NCBI GenBank assembly: GCA_900322035.1
Contig: ONYL01000008.1
Coordinates: 1 to 64,000 of the forward strand
Reading direction: 5' to 3'
From: an uncultured Prevotella sp.
GTDB taxonomy: Bacteria; Bacteroidota; Bacteroidia; Bacteroidales; Bacteroidaceae
Length of the DNA: 64,000 bases
Part shown: piece after piece, positions 1 to 9,605 of the stretch
Numbering within the stretch: the stretch's first letter is position 1
Layout of the letters: each line of letters begins with the position of its first letter
Notes under the pieces: generated by a model
The model's database searches: none
Told to the model about the DNA's origin: nothing
What the model saw: only the letters and a program-made list of their open reading frames with translations
Translations under genes and position numbers: made by a program

Positions 1-1057
1 CGAGCACGAAGATCCATGAGCCGCCGGTGGTGCTGTAGAACGTACCCTTGGGGATGATGATGGCCTTCTTCGACTCGCCAAGCTGCAGGTCGATGTAGTA
101 GGTTTGTCCCGTACGGATGTTCTGTGGACGGTCGCCATGGAAGACGAAGTCAATCTTGAAGCGGCCTTCGTGCACCTCGGGATAAACCTTGCGTACCTCA
201 AGGCGGTAGGTCCTGCCGTTCTGCGTGAACGTGGCGGCGAGTCCGCTGTGCACGCGGTCGATGTAGTGCTCATCTACCTGCGCCTCCACCTTGTAGTCGC
301 TAAGGTCGTTGATAACACCAATCTTCTGTCCCGGCGTGATGCTCTGTCCCAACTCCACGTCGAGCAGTCCCACCTCACCATCAATGGAAGAACGTACGTC
401 GAGCTTAGCCTTACGCTGCCTGACGAGTTCCACATTGCGCTGCATGGAGGCCAGGTTATCGCTCATCTGCTCCATCTGTGCCCGCCGCATCTGCGCACTC
501 TTGCTGAGCCTCTGTCGGATGAGATGGTTTTTCTCCACGGCCAACTCATAGTCTTCCTTGGCCTTGAGATAGTCCTCGCGTGAGTTGAGTTGCTCCTTTT
601 GCAAGGTCGCCTGATGGTTTAGCGCCCGTTTCTTGGTCTGTTCGTCCATGGCAAGCTGCGCGGCCTCCGTTCGGTTGTTGAGCTGATCCTGCTCCATGGA
701 GAGCTGCGTGTTGCGCAGCATGTCCTGCTTCTCGGCCAGCTCGCTCTCAGCATTGAGGATTTCGAGGTCGAGGTTGGAGTTGCTCAGCCTGACGATGACG
801 TCGCCCTTGTGAACTCTTGAGCCTTCATCGACGACCTTCCCCACAACCACGCCACCTTCTTCGGGCGAAATCTGTACCACCTGAATAGGCACCACATTGC
901 CGTCGAGACTGACATAATCGTCGAACTGCGCGTCGGCAACGGTAGCAATGCTCAGCCCGCGCGTATCGACTTGCAGTGTTGAGGTGAAATTGCCTATGGC
1001 GAGCCAGACCAACAGGGCCGCGATCATCAGGCCCCCACCTATCCACGGCCAATACAT
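1..1057 (-). CDS. HlyD-family efflux periplasmic adaptor subunit (3' end cut by window edge)
   Basis: Membrane fusion protein that would bridge an inner-membrane transporter and a TolC channel. The start at 1057 (ATG) gives an N-terminus with one hydrophobic anchor (about residues 6-22), then the split lipoyl/barrel-sandwich pattern around GNVVPIQVVQISPEEGG and a return strand near VRSSIDGEVG. Between them lies a long charged coiled coil (about residues 95-205, many Glu, Gln, Lys and Leu). About 352 codons are visible; the C-terminal beta-barrel end runs off the left edge. An in-frame stop lies upstream of the ATG, so the N-terminus is not longer. It follows the tolC-like gene by 20 nt and is probably cotranscribed with it. 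The transporter subunits expected with it (often MacB-type ABC permeases) would lie beyond the edge; this is inference. Confidence 0.85.
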   Translation of the reverse strand, partial: MYWPWIGGGLMIAALLVWLAIGNFTSTLQVDTRGLSIATVADAQFDDYVSLDGNVVPIQVVQISPEEGGVVVGKVVDEGSRVHKGDVIVRLSNSNLDLEILNAESELAEKQDMLRNTQLSMEQDQLNNRTEAAQLAMDEQTKKRALNHQATLQKEQLNSREDYLKAKEDYELAVEKNHLIRQRLSKSAQMRRAQMEQMSDNLASMQRNVELVRQRKAKLDVRSSIDGEVGLLDVELGQSITPGQKIGVINDLSDYKVEAQVDEHYIDRVHSGLAATFTQNGRTYRLEVRKVYPEVHEGRFKIDFVFHGDRPQNIRTGQTYYIDLQLGESKKAIIIPKGTFYSTTGGSWIFVL

Positions 1058-1077
1058 AAATATTTGTGTGTTAACTC

Positions 1078-2439
1078 CTAATTTCTAACTCCTAACTCTC
1101 CTAACTCTCCAGTGATGTAATAGTTGACGAGCCGGGCCTTCAGTGCCAGCAGCATCTCACTTTGCAAGAGCAGCAGTCGGCTTTGCAACAAGTTTTGTGA
1201 GGCCGTGTGCAGGTCGAAAACGCTGAGCATCCCTTCCTCATACTTCCGATAAGAAAGATGGTGGGCCAGTGAGTCGGAAGCCACTTTTCGCTCCAACTGT
1301 ACCACCTCACGTGCATAGCCCCTATAGTCAAGCACTGCCTGCAGGGCATCATCGTGTTGCTTGCGGCGGGCGGCCTCCACATCAAGGCGGGCTTTCTGCC
1401 AGTCGGTTTTGGCCCTAAAGACCTTGTTCCTTGCCGATGGGTTGAAAATGGGAATGGTAAGAGAGAGATAGACATACTCACCCATATTGTTACGGAACTG
1501 GGAACCGAAACCGTCAGCCCGCCCGCCCGATGAAAGGTTTTTATAATAATTGGTAGCCACTCCTCCGCCTAATGTAAGTTTGGGCATGAGTGACGCACGT
1601 TGTATCTTCCATGCCAATCGTGCCCGCTCGGCCTCAGCCTCGGCTGCGACGACAGCAGGCCTGTCGGCAAGAAAGAAACCGTGAGCCATCAGACTGTCAC
1701 ACGCCTGGCGGCTTGCTGGCAATATGGAGGCAACAGCGACATCGACGGGCAAACCGGCAACAACGAGGGTGTCGGCAGCGGGATAGTTCATAGCCGTCTT
1801 CAAGTCGGCCAAAGCCTTTTCGGCGAGATTGCGCTGGTGGAGCAAATTGTATTCATCTTCTTCCACCTGACTCTGTACTTGCACCACGTCGGGGCGGCTC
1901 TTTTCACCCAACTCAAACATACGCTGCGTCTTGACTAAGAGTGCTCGGGAACCACGCAACTTTTCCTCAGTAAGGCCAATACAACGCTGCGTATAGACAG
2001 CATCCACATATTTTGCCATCACCCCCATAGCAACGTCGTCCCTGGCTTTGTCGACATACGACTGGGCCGCAGTTCTGTCAAGACGTGCCTGGCGGAAAGC
2101 ATTCCAAGTGGCGCCACCATCGAAAAGTGTCACCGAAGCACCGACCTGATAATAATTATTGAACGTCGTCACATTATTATAGGTATTGGTTTCCGGGTCG
2201 ATGTTTCGTCCCCAGCTGTACTGCCCCGTAGCTTCAGCCGAAACACTGGGCAGGAAATTGAGCAAGGACGCCCGATAGTCGGCCCGCCGCTGTTTCTGTT
2301 CCAGTTTCTGCCGCCTCACTTCGGTAGCATGCTCCTGGGCGTAGGCCATACAATGGTCGAGCGTCCACGCCTCCTGGCCGTGAGCACCAAGGCCTGCAAG
2401 CAGACCCATGATAATGATGATGATGTGTCTCGTTTTCAT
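1078..2439 (-). CDS. TolC-family outer-membrane efflux protein
   Basis: Outer-membrane channel of a tripartite efflux or secretion system. The ATG at 2439 gives a signal peptide (MKTRHIIIIIMGLLAGLGAHGQ, printed here in part as the Ile-rich core IIIIIMGLLAGLGA) and a 453-residue protein. A TTG 30 nt further upstream would only add a poor N-terminus. The body shows two OEP-like repeats of long helices rich in Ala, Gln and Arg (for example around residues 90-240 and 260-440) with strand segments such as YLSLTIPIF. The C-terminus runs into repeated GAGTTAG units just before the adaptor gene. No standard TAnnTTTG promoter is seen upstream; instead a sigma-54-type promoter sits at 2453-2468, so the divergent NtrC-like regulator is the natural activator. 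The substrate is unknown. Confidence 0.85.
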   Translation of the reverse strand: MKTRHIIIIIMGLLAGLGAHGQEAWTLDHCMAYAQEHATEVRRQKLEQKQRRADYRASLLNFLPSVSAEATGQYSWGRNIDPETNTYNNVTTFNNYYQVGASVTLFDGGATWNAFRQARLDRTAAQSYVDKARDDVAMGVMAKYVDAVYTQRCIGLTEEKLRGSRALLVKTQRMFELGEKSRPDVVQVQSQVEEDEYNLLHQRNLAEKALADLKTAMNYPAADTLVVAGLPVDVAVASILPASRQACDSLMAHGFFLADRPAVVAAEAEAERARLAWKIQRASLMPKLTLGGGVATNYYKNLSSGGRADGFGSQFRNNMGEYVYLSLTIPIFNPSARNKVFRAKTDWQKARLDVEAARRKQHDDALQAVLDYRGYAREVVQLERKVASDSLAHHLSYRKYEEGMLSVFDLHTASQNLLQSRLLLLQSEMLLALKARLVNYYITGELGELGVRN

Positions 2440-2452
2440 ACATGAAATATAT

Positions 2453-2468
2453 AGCCAAAGCCATGCCA
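2453..2468 (-). promoter_or_regulatory. Candidate sigma-54 (-24/-12) promoter of the tolC-adaptor operon
   Basis: Minus-strand sequence TGGCATGGCTTTGGCT has GG and GC separated by 10 nt and fits TGGCAc-N5-TTGCw except for T at one position of each box. Transcription would begin near 2442, only about 3 nt before the ATG at 2439, so the mRNA would be almost leaderless. Sixteen of the 18 positions of TTTGGCATGGCTTTGGCT match the groES promoter candidate at 9579-9594. No TAnnTTTG element occurs in the region in this direction. Confidence 0.6.
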
Positions 2469-2516
2469 AAAACGTAATCTACTGTATTTCAGACTTATGC
2501 AAAAACAAGCTATTAT

Positions 2517-2543
2517 CCAACTGTATAATAATTGGACAGTTGG
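2517..2543. promoter_or_regulatory. Dyad, candidate enhancer site for the NtrC-like regulator
   Basis: Perfect 8-bp arms CCAACTGT-N11-ACAGTTGG. A weaker dyad with the same 11-nt gap, GTGT-N11-ACAC at 2543-2561, follows, with its centre about 22 bp (two helical turns) further on. The first dyad is centred near -88 relative to the predicted tolC start site, the usual range for sigma-54 enhancer sites. Assigning it to the neighbouring regulator is inference. Confidence 0.5.
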
Positions 2544-2622
2544 TGTATAAGAATTAGACACGAAAGACAATCAAGAGAATATTGCCCGTGCGACAGAAGC
2601 ATCATAAAAAGTAGCTCAAGAA

Positions 2623-2654
2623 TTTGTCAGTGCAGCGATTATTCGTTACTTTTG
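2623..2654 (+). promoter_or_regulatory. Bacteroidetes-type promoter for the regulator-kinase operon
   Basis: TTTG at 2623-2626, 20 nt, then TACTTTTG at 2647-2654, matching the TTTG/TAnnTTTG consensus. The transcript would have a leader of about 125 nt before the ATG at 2785. Confidence 0.6.
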
Positions 2655-2784
2655 TGTCAAGTAAGCTTACGGGGGAGTTATGCCTTATCGGCCGTGCTTG
2701 TTACACAGCACAACCGCAGGATATACCTTGTAGGCAAAATGATAAAAGGATTGAAGCAGTAAACATATAGCACGATCAAGCAAA

Positions 2785-4116
2785 ATGAAGCATGGCACAC
2801 TACTTATCGTTGATGACAACCGCAATATTCTCACGACTGTGAAGATGGTTACTGAGAACACCTTTGAGCGCATCATCTGCATGACCAGTCCATCAGGACT
2901 GCTCACGCGGATAAGGGAGGATCATCCCGACGTGGTGCTGCTCGACATGAATTTCCACAGTGGTGTCAACAACGGCAATGAGGGGCTTTACTGGTTGCGC
3001 GAAATCAAGCGAATGCAACCAAGTACCGCCGTGGTGCTTTTCACAGCCTATGCCGATATCCAGTTGGCTGTGACAGGCATCAAGGACGGGGCGATCGATT
3101 TCATCGTCAAGCCTTTCGACAACAAGAAACTTATTCAGACATTAACCAATGCCTGCAAGAAAGCCAAGGGAGAAAAAGCCGCGACCAATTCTCCATCGGG
3201 TATGATTTGGGGCTCATCTCCCGTCATGGCCAAGCTCCAGGAGATGGTAGAGAAGGTTGCCCCCACCGACGCAAACATTCTCATCACAGGAGAAAACGGA
3301 ACAGGCAAGGAAATGCTGGCAAAAGAGATTCACCGTTTATCTAAGCGCGCCGACCGGCAGCTGATGCCCGTTGATATGGGAGCCATCACTGAGACTTTGT
3401 TCGAGAGTGAGCTCTTCGGCTACGTGAAAGGAGCCTTCACCGACGCCAAAGCCGACAAGCCCGGCAAGTTTGAGCTGGCCGACGGCGGTACTGTCTTTCT
3501 CGATGAGATTGGCAACCTCAACTATTCACTGCAGGCCAAACTGCTCACGGTCCTACAGCGGCGGACAATCGTGCCTGTGGGTGGCAGCAAGTCGATACCT
3601 GTGGACGTGCGCGTAGTCTGTGCTACCAATTGTAATCTTGAAGAAAAAGTGAGGAACGGCGAATTCCGCGAAGATCTGCTCTATCGCATCAACACCATTC
3701 ATCTTCACTTGCCGCCCCTCAGAGAACGAAAAGGCGACATCTTAGCCTATGCTCATCACTTTCTCTCCCGCTACGCGGACATCTACAATAAGAAGGACTT
3801 GCAGTTTGCACCAGAGACTGAAGAGAGAATCTGTCGGTTGCCATGGTACGGAAACATCCGTGAATTGCAGCACGCCGTCGAGAAGGCCGTAATACTTTGC
3901 GATGGCTGCACCATACAACCTTCTGAAATTGAAAGCAGCAATACGACCGCCTCCCAAAATACTCAGCAAAATTCTATCCAAAGGCTCGATGACATGGAAT
4001 GCGACATGATTGCCAAAGCCATTCGACAATGCGACGGCAACCTTTCGCATGTAGCTGCCCAATTAGGCATCTCCCGACAAACCCTGTATAATAAAATGAA
4101 GAAGTACAATCTTTAG
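2785..4116 (+). CDS. Sigma-54-dependent response regulator (NtrC/AtoC class)
   Basis: Activates sigma-54 RNA polymerase when phosphorylated. The receiver domain (about 1-120) has Asp10/Asp11, phosphoacceptor Asp54, Thr87 and Lys109. The AAA+ domain (about 140-375) has Walker A GENGTGKE near 169-176, GAFTDA at 216-221 (a common variant of the sigma-54-contacting GAFTGA loop) and the arginine-rich region typical of this class. A Fis-type helix-turn-helix forms the C-terminus (about 405-443). At 443 residues it has the normal family length. The kinase gene follows after 15 nt. The divergent gene has a -24/-12 promoter and a dyad at enhancer distance, so it likely controls the efflux operon. Confidence 0.93.
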   Translation: MKHGTLLIVDDNRNILTTVKMVTENTFERIICMTSPSGLLTRIREDHPDVVLLDMNFHSGVNNGNEGLYWLREIKRMQPSTAVVLFTAYADIQLAVTGIKDGAIDFIVKPFDNKKLIQTLTNACKKAKGEKAATNSPSGMIWGSSPVMAKLQEMVEKVAPTDANILITGENGTGKEMLAKEIHRLSKRADRQLMPVDMGAITETLFESELFGYVKGAFTDAKADKPGKFELADGGTVFLDEIGNLNYSLQAKLLTVLQRRTIVPVGGSKSIPVDVRVVCATNCNLEEKVRNGEFREDLLYRINTIHLHLPPLRERKGDILAYAHHFLSRYADIYNKKDLQFAPETEERICRLPWYGNIRELQHAVEKAVILCDGCTIQPSEIESSNTTASQNTQQNSIQRLDDMECDMIAKAIRQCDGNLSHVAAQLGISRQTLYNKMKKYNL

Positions 4117-4131
4117 GCCTTCATCCCGCTT

Positions 4132-5268
4132 ATGAACACAACAGTATTGCTGATCGCAGCCGGCTGCCTCATCATCATGTTGATCATTGCCATCATCCTA
4201 TTGTGGCTTCGCAATGTCAATATAGTTCACAAAATAGCTTTTCTTTTTCAAGCCATCGACAATGGCGACTATGCTTTCCGATTTTCAGAAGGCAGCAGCG
4301 ACAATCGGTTCATCAATGCCACACTCAATCGCATCAAAGAAATCCTTCAGCATGCACGTGATGAACAGATAGAAAAGGAGAAATATTTCGAACTGGTTCT
4401 CAACGCCGTTGATACTGGAGTGATGGTGGTTGACGCCGAGAGGGGGCTTGTTCTGCGATGCAATGCTGCCGCTCGGAAACTGCTGAAGCGAGACGCGATC
4501 ACCCATATCAACCAAGTGAAAGATCAAATCAATAATTTCTCAGTGCACGAAACGACTGCCACGATCAATCACAAGCGCGTCAACATCGTGACCGTGAGCG
4601 ACATCTACAACGAACTGACCAATCAAGAGATTGATGCATGGGTGAGACTGATTCGCGTGATGACCCATGAGATAATGAATACGCTGACTCCAGTCATCTC
4701 GCTGAGCGAGGCATTGCTACCAACAGCCACGGGCGAACAGCAAAAAGGTATCGAGACAATCTTCCAGACCAGTAGAGACCTGGTAAAGTTTGTCGGCAAC
4801 TACCGGAAGTTTACGCATGTCCCCACGCCCAAGCCAAAGTTGTTCTATGTGAAGCCCTTCCTTGACCGCATGGCATTGCAGGTCCAGCCTTTAGTGGAGA
4901 AAGGAGTAACCATCAGTATCAATTGTCAGCCAAAAGACCTTTTGGTCTATGCCGACGAAAGCCTCATCGCCCGTGTGGTAAGCAATCTGCTGAAAAACGC
5001 AGCCGAAGCAACTGTCACAGGTCAACATATAGGCCTGCACGCCTTCTCCGACAGCGATGAGTCGGTTGTCATTGATGTTACCGACGATGGCTCTCCGATA
5101 CCTTCAGATGTAGCCCCACACATCTTCATTCCTTTTTTCACGACAAAAAACGAGGGCAGCGGCATAGGCCTTTCTCTTTCCCGGCAAATCATGCGCATGA
5201 GCAATGGTTCTTTGGTTCTGTTACCCTACGGCGACAACAAGATCACCACGTTCAGACTTAGATTATAA
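4132..5268 (+). CDS. Membrane-bound sensor histidine kinase, partner of the sigma-54 regulator
   Basis: Two-component kinase of 378 residues. It has a single N-terminal membrane segment (about 4-26), a HAMP-like/linker helix (30-80), a PAS-like domain (about 85-160), an H-box with His179 in MTHEIMN, an N-box with Asn289 (LLKNAAEA), DDG at 318-320, the FFTTK loop and the GSGIGLSLS lid near 342-350. There is no large periplasmic sensor domain, so it probably senses a cytoplasmic or membrane signal. No obvious terminator follows. It is cotranscribed with the regulator. Confidence 0.92.
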   Translation: MNTTVLLIAAGCLIIMLIIAIILLWLRNVNIVHKIAFLFQAIDNGDYAFRFSEGSSDNRFINATLNRIKEILQHARDEQIEKEKYFELVLNAVDTGVMVVDAERGLVLRCNAAARKLLKRDAITHINQVKDQINNFSVHETTATINHKRVNIVTVSDIYNELTNQEIDAWVRLIRVMTHEIMNTLTPVISLSEALLPTATGEQQKGIETIFQTSRDLVKFVGNYRKFTHVPTPKPKLFYVKPFLDRMALQVQPLVEKGVTISINCQPKDLLVYADESLIARVVSNLLKNAAEATVTGQHIGLHAFSDSDESVVIDVTDDGSPIPSDVAPHIFIPFFTTKNEGSGIGLSLSRQIMRMSNGSLVLLPYGDNKITTFRLRL

Positions 5269-5565
5269 TGCTTGCGGAACTTTCGTGGCGACTGCTACAG
5301 CATCGTGTGGCGATTGCCTTATTATTCTCAAGAGGAATGAAAACGGAAAGAGATATTTTCTACTCTTTAGGCTACCGATCTTTGGCGGGCTGATGGATGA
5401 TGTCGCATTGACGAAGTCGGATGATATTATATATAGGAGATCCTAAAAATCTCTCACCACAAACCCGTGGAAATATCCAATAAGCCCTAAAACCACAATT
5501 GTTGTCGACTGCACCGGTGATTACTGAAATCGCTTGTCAACTTTAGCCCCTGCTATCTTTAAGAA
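5269..5565. other. Convergent intergenic region, nothing recognised
   Basis: About 297 bp between the kinase and the converging RapZ-fusion gene. A weak GAGAT/ATCTC pairing near 5429-5449 is the only structure seen. An 80-codon open frame starting inside the kinase gene at 5204 shows no family likeness and is treated as chance. Confidence 0.4.
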
Positions 5566-7128
5566 TCATTCAGGCGCAGTGCCTACGGGATGAGCAGGAA
5601 AAGTCTGAGAAATATGTTGTTCACGATGGAAGACATGTACCTCCACACCAAATTTTTGACTGATATGCTCGGCCAAGTGCTGGGCAATGTAGACACTGCG
5701 GTGCTGACCGCCGGTGCAGCCGAAGCAGAACATCAGACTGGTGAATCCCCGTTGGATATAGCGAGCCACATGATGGTCGGCCAACTGATAGACGGGTTTT
5801 AGGAAATCGATAATCTCTCCATCGTCCTCCAAGAAACGGATGACCGGCTCATCAAGTCCCGTGAGCTTCTTGTACGGCTCGTATCGGCCCGGATTGTGAG
5901 TGGACCGACAGTCGAAGACATATCCGCCTCCATTGCCCGAAGGATCTTCAGGGATCCCTTTCTTATAAGAGAAGCTATAGACACGCACCACAAGCGGCCC
6001 CTTGCCGTCGTACTTGGAGAAGGTGGCCGGACCGTCTTGCGGATAAGAAGCATAGAGAGGATTGTCTGTCGTCTTAAAACCATCTTTGCGCTTGGCCAAA
6101 ACGGGCTCCTGATGGGCAAACCGTGGCATTTCTGTAAGCCGCCTCAACAAATCCATCAAATAGGGATAAGGAAACACCGAGGGATTTAGCTTCAACAAGT
6201 CACGCAGGTTGTCAATGGCCGGAGGAATGGATTGCAGAAAATGGGGCTTGCGCTCGAAGTAGCCACGGAAGCCATAGGCTCCAAGCACTTGAAGCGTTCG
6301 GAAGAGTACAAACAACGAGAGCCGTTCTACAAAATGGCGCTCATTGGGTACTTCGGTATATTGCTTAAGACTCTGATAATATTCAAATACCAGCTCACGA
6401 CGGAGCTTGAAAGAATAGTGGGCAGAAGCCTGCCAAAGGAAGGAAGCGAGATCATAATAGAAAGGTCCCTTGCGGCCACCTTGGAAATCGATGAAATAAG
6501 GATTCCCCCCGGCATCAAGCATCACGTTGCGTGCCTGGAAGTCGCGATAGAGAAAGCTCTCGGCCGTCTCTGATGTCAAATCCTTAGCCAGCATACGGAA
6601 GTTGGCCTCGAGCTTGAGCTCATTGAAGTCCAGCTCTGTGGCTTTAAGAAAGCAATATTTGAAATAATTCAGATCGAAGAGCACGCTGTCCTCATCAAAT
6701 TCCGGCTGCGGATAACAGACGCTGAAATCCAGTCCGCGGGCACCACGGATTTGAATATTGGGGAGCTCGCGAATCGTTTTGAGCAGCAGTTGCCGTTCCC
6801 TTTGGTTATAACGGCCGCCCGCTTCCCTGCCGCCTTTGATGGCATCGAAGAGGGAAACATGGCCAAGGTCGGTCTGCAAATAGCGCATCTCGTCATCGCT
6901 CACAGCCAACACTTCCGGCACAGGCAATTTGCGCAGCGTGAAATGGCGGGCCAGTGAGATGAAAGCATGGTCCTCCTCGCGGCTGGTACCAACAACACCA
7001 ATGACTGTTTTTCCATCACCATCGGCAAAGCGGTAATACTGTCGGTTACTTCCTGCCCCGGCCAATTTCTCAACACTCGCCGGAGCCTCGCCACGCCACT
7101 GCTTATAGAGTTCTGTAAGATTATTCAT
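5566..7128 (-). CDS. Phosphotransferase (APH/AmgK-like kinase) fused to a RapZ C-terminal domain
   Basis: A 520-residue fusion. Residues about 1-340 form an aminoglycoside/sugar kinase fold with a Brenner-type motif YRDFQARNVML (catalytic Asp) and FIDFQ in place of the metal-binding DFG. Residues 380-520 match the C-terminal, amino-sugar-phosphate-binding domain of RapZ: VRVYSFSYKKG, VFDCRSTHNPG, LTGLDEPV and the hallmark GCTGGQHRSVY. The RapZ ATPase domain is absent; a kinase takes its place. In enterobacteria the RapZ C-terminal half binds glucosamine-6-phosphate, and AmgK-type kinases act on MurNAc/GlcNAc, so an amino-sugar kinase that senses wall precursors is a reasonable inference. The start at 7128 is chosen because it overlaps the upstream membrane-protein stop by 8 nt and drops a basic, non-conserved 16-residue extension. 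Confidence 0.85.
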   Translation of the reverse strand: MNNLTELYKQWRGEAPASVEKLAGAGSNRQYYRFADGDGKTVIGVVGTSREEDHAFISLARHFTLRKLPVPEVLAVSDDEMRYLQTDLGHVSLFDAIKGGREAGGRYNQRERQLLLKTIRELPNIQIRGARGLDFSVCYPQPEFDEDSVLFDLNYFKYCFLKATELDFNELKLEANFRMLAKDLTSETAESFLYRDFQARNVMLDAGGNPYFIDFQGGRKGPFYYDLASFLWQASAHYSFKLRRELVFEYYQSLKQYTEVPNERHFVERLSLFVLFRTLQVLGAYGFRGYFERKPHFLQSIPPAIDNLRDLLKLNPSVFPYPYLMDLLRRLTEMPRFAHQEPVLAKRKDGFKTTDNPLYASYPQDGPATFSKYDGKGPLVVRVYSFSYKKGIPEDPSGNGGGYVFDCRSTHNPGRYEPYKKLTGLDEPVIRFLEDDGEIIDFLKPVYQLADHHVARYIQRGFTSLMFCFGCTGGQHRSVYIAQHLAEHISQKFGVEVHVFHREQHISQTFPAHPVGTAPE

Positions 7129-7333
7129 CGTGATGTTTCTTCTCTTCTTCCACCATTTCCTTCCATTTCTTCTCAAACTCCTTCTTGCTCTGCCATTGGG
7201 CTATCAAGCCGTCGATGATCAATAGCAATAAGAAGATGCCGAGCGACATGAGGAAAGAGCCCGTGATGAAAATCAGTCCCCCCGCTACAAGGAAGAAAAC
7301 AAGTACTTTTATCCAGTTTATTTGATATTTCAT
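7121..7333 (-). CDS. Small two-pass membrane protein (70 aa) coupled to the kinase-RapZ fusion
   Basis: Not a recognised family. The ATG at 7333 gives a short basic N-terminus, two adjacent hydrophobic segments (about residues 8-25 and 26-42, rich in Leu, Ile, Phe, Gly) and a highly charged cytoplasmic tail (Lys/Glu repeats ending KKHHDE). Its 3' end overlaps the fusion gene by 8 nt, which suggests translational coupling and perhaps a membrane anchor for the kinase. A strong promoter lies only 4 nt before the ATG, so the mRNA should be leaderless. A longer frame reaching 7432 would run through that promoter and is rejected. Confidence 0.65.
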   Translation of the reverse strand: MKYQINWIKVLVFFLVAGGLIFITGSFLMSLGIFLLLLIIDGLIAQWQSKKEFEKKWKEMVEEEKKHHDE

Positions 7334-7337
7334 AATG

Positions 7338-7368
7338 CAAAAATAGACAAAATTGGCGTAACGGCAAA
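7338..7368 (-). promoter_or_regulatory. Bacteroidetes-type promoter abutting a start codon
   Basis: TTTG at 7368-7365, 19 nt, then TATTTTTG at 7345-7338 on the minus strand. Only 4 nt separate the -7 box from the ATG at 7333, so the start site falls at or within the start codon. Confidence 0.65.
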
Positions 7369-7481
7369 AAGAAACGCGTGTTTTTGACAACATACGGCAA
7401 AAACAGGCGAAATCATCTTGTGGGTCGCCCATGACTCGTGGACAAGATGGTGGCGTGGTGGTTGAGAGTCAGAGAAAGCAA

Positions 7482-7511
7482 AAGGCGTGGTCCATTGCTG
7501 GACCACGCCTT
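7482..7511 (-). terminator. Rho-independent terminator after groEL
   Basis: Perfect 12-bp inverted repeat (AAGGCGTGGTCC, 6-nt loop) followed on the minus strand by a T-rich tail (TTTGCTTTCTCT). Confidence 0.8.
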
Positions 7512-7552
7512 GTCTAATACATACGATTGAATTTCAGATGTCTTGTTGCAAA

Positions 7553-9208
<1,656 letters not shown>

Positions 9209-9221
9209 TTATGTAAATCAA

Positions 9222-9494
9222 TTAGCCTTCAACGACAGCAAGTACATCGCTCTGACGCATCATCAGATATTTCTCACCGTCATTCTCTATCTCAGTGCCT
9301 GCATATTTGCCATAGAGCACTTCGTCACCGGCTTTCAACACCATGGGCTCATCTTTCTTGCCCTCGCCAACAGCGATCACCTTACCGCGCTGTGGTTTTT
9401 CCTTAGCTGTGTCAGGAATGATAATACCACCTACTTTTTCCTCAGCTGGTGCGGGAAGCACCAAAACTCTGTCTGCTAATGGTTTGATTGTCAT
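9222..9494 (-). CDS. groES: Co-chaperonin GroES (Hsp10)
   Basis: Heptameric lid for GroEL. The 90 residues cover the full family: [14 protein letters not shown] at the start, the mobile loop [16 protein letters not shown], and [14 protein letters not shown] followed by [15 protein letters not shown]. First gene of groES-groEL. Its upstream region has no CIRCE element and no TAnnTTTG box on this strand, but does carry a strong -24/-12 match (9579-9594) and a cluster of TTGTCA half-sites (9606-9651). Confidence 0.97.
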   Translation of the reverse strand: MTIKPLADRVLVLPAPAEEKVGGIIIPDTAKEKPQRGKVIAVGEGKKDEPMVLKAGDEVLYGKYAGTEIENDGEKYLMMRQSDVLAVVEG

Positions 9495-9578
9495 AATGTT
9501 TATATTTTAATGATTTATTATATTGACTGTTGTTTAAACCCATGCTCCAAACAGAAGCAAATGGATCACCCTTTCATA

Positions 9579-9594
9579 AGCCAAAACCGTGCCA
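9579..9594 (-). promoter_or_regulatory. Candidate sigma-54 (-24/-12) promoter of groES-groEL
   Basis: Minus-strand TGGCACGGTTTTGGCT: GG-N10-GC with TTGGCACG perfect and TTGGCT for TTGCw. The predicted start near 9568 leaves a leader of about 74 nt. It differs from the tolC promoter candidate at only two positions over TTTGGCAyGGyTTTGGCT. Confidence 0.6.
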
Positions 9595-9605
9595 AAGTCA
9601 AATTA

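Larger units (their letters stand above)
2440..2784. other. Divergent intergenic region (345 bp) between tolC and the sigma-54 regulator
   Basis: Holds the -24/-12 promoter for tolC, the dyad pair and the ordinary promoter for the regulator. A perfect 10-bp palindrome GTAAGCTTAC lies at 2661-2670, just downstream of the regulator's -7 box, where a repressor could bind. Short open frames here show no coding character. Confidence 0.6.

Noticed and set aside
1078..2469. TTG start for the TolC-family gene at 2469
   Set aside because: It would place the -24/-12 promoter inside the coding region; the ATG at 2439 begins a proper signal peptide.
5204..5446. An 80-codon frame overlapping the end of the histidine kinase
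   Set aside because: Starts inside a certain gene in another frame, with no recognisable domain or promoter.
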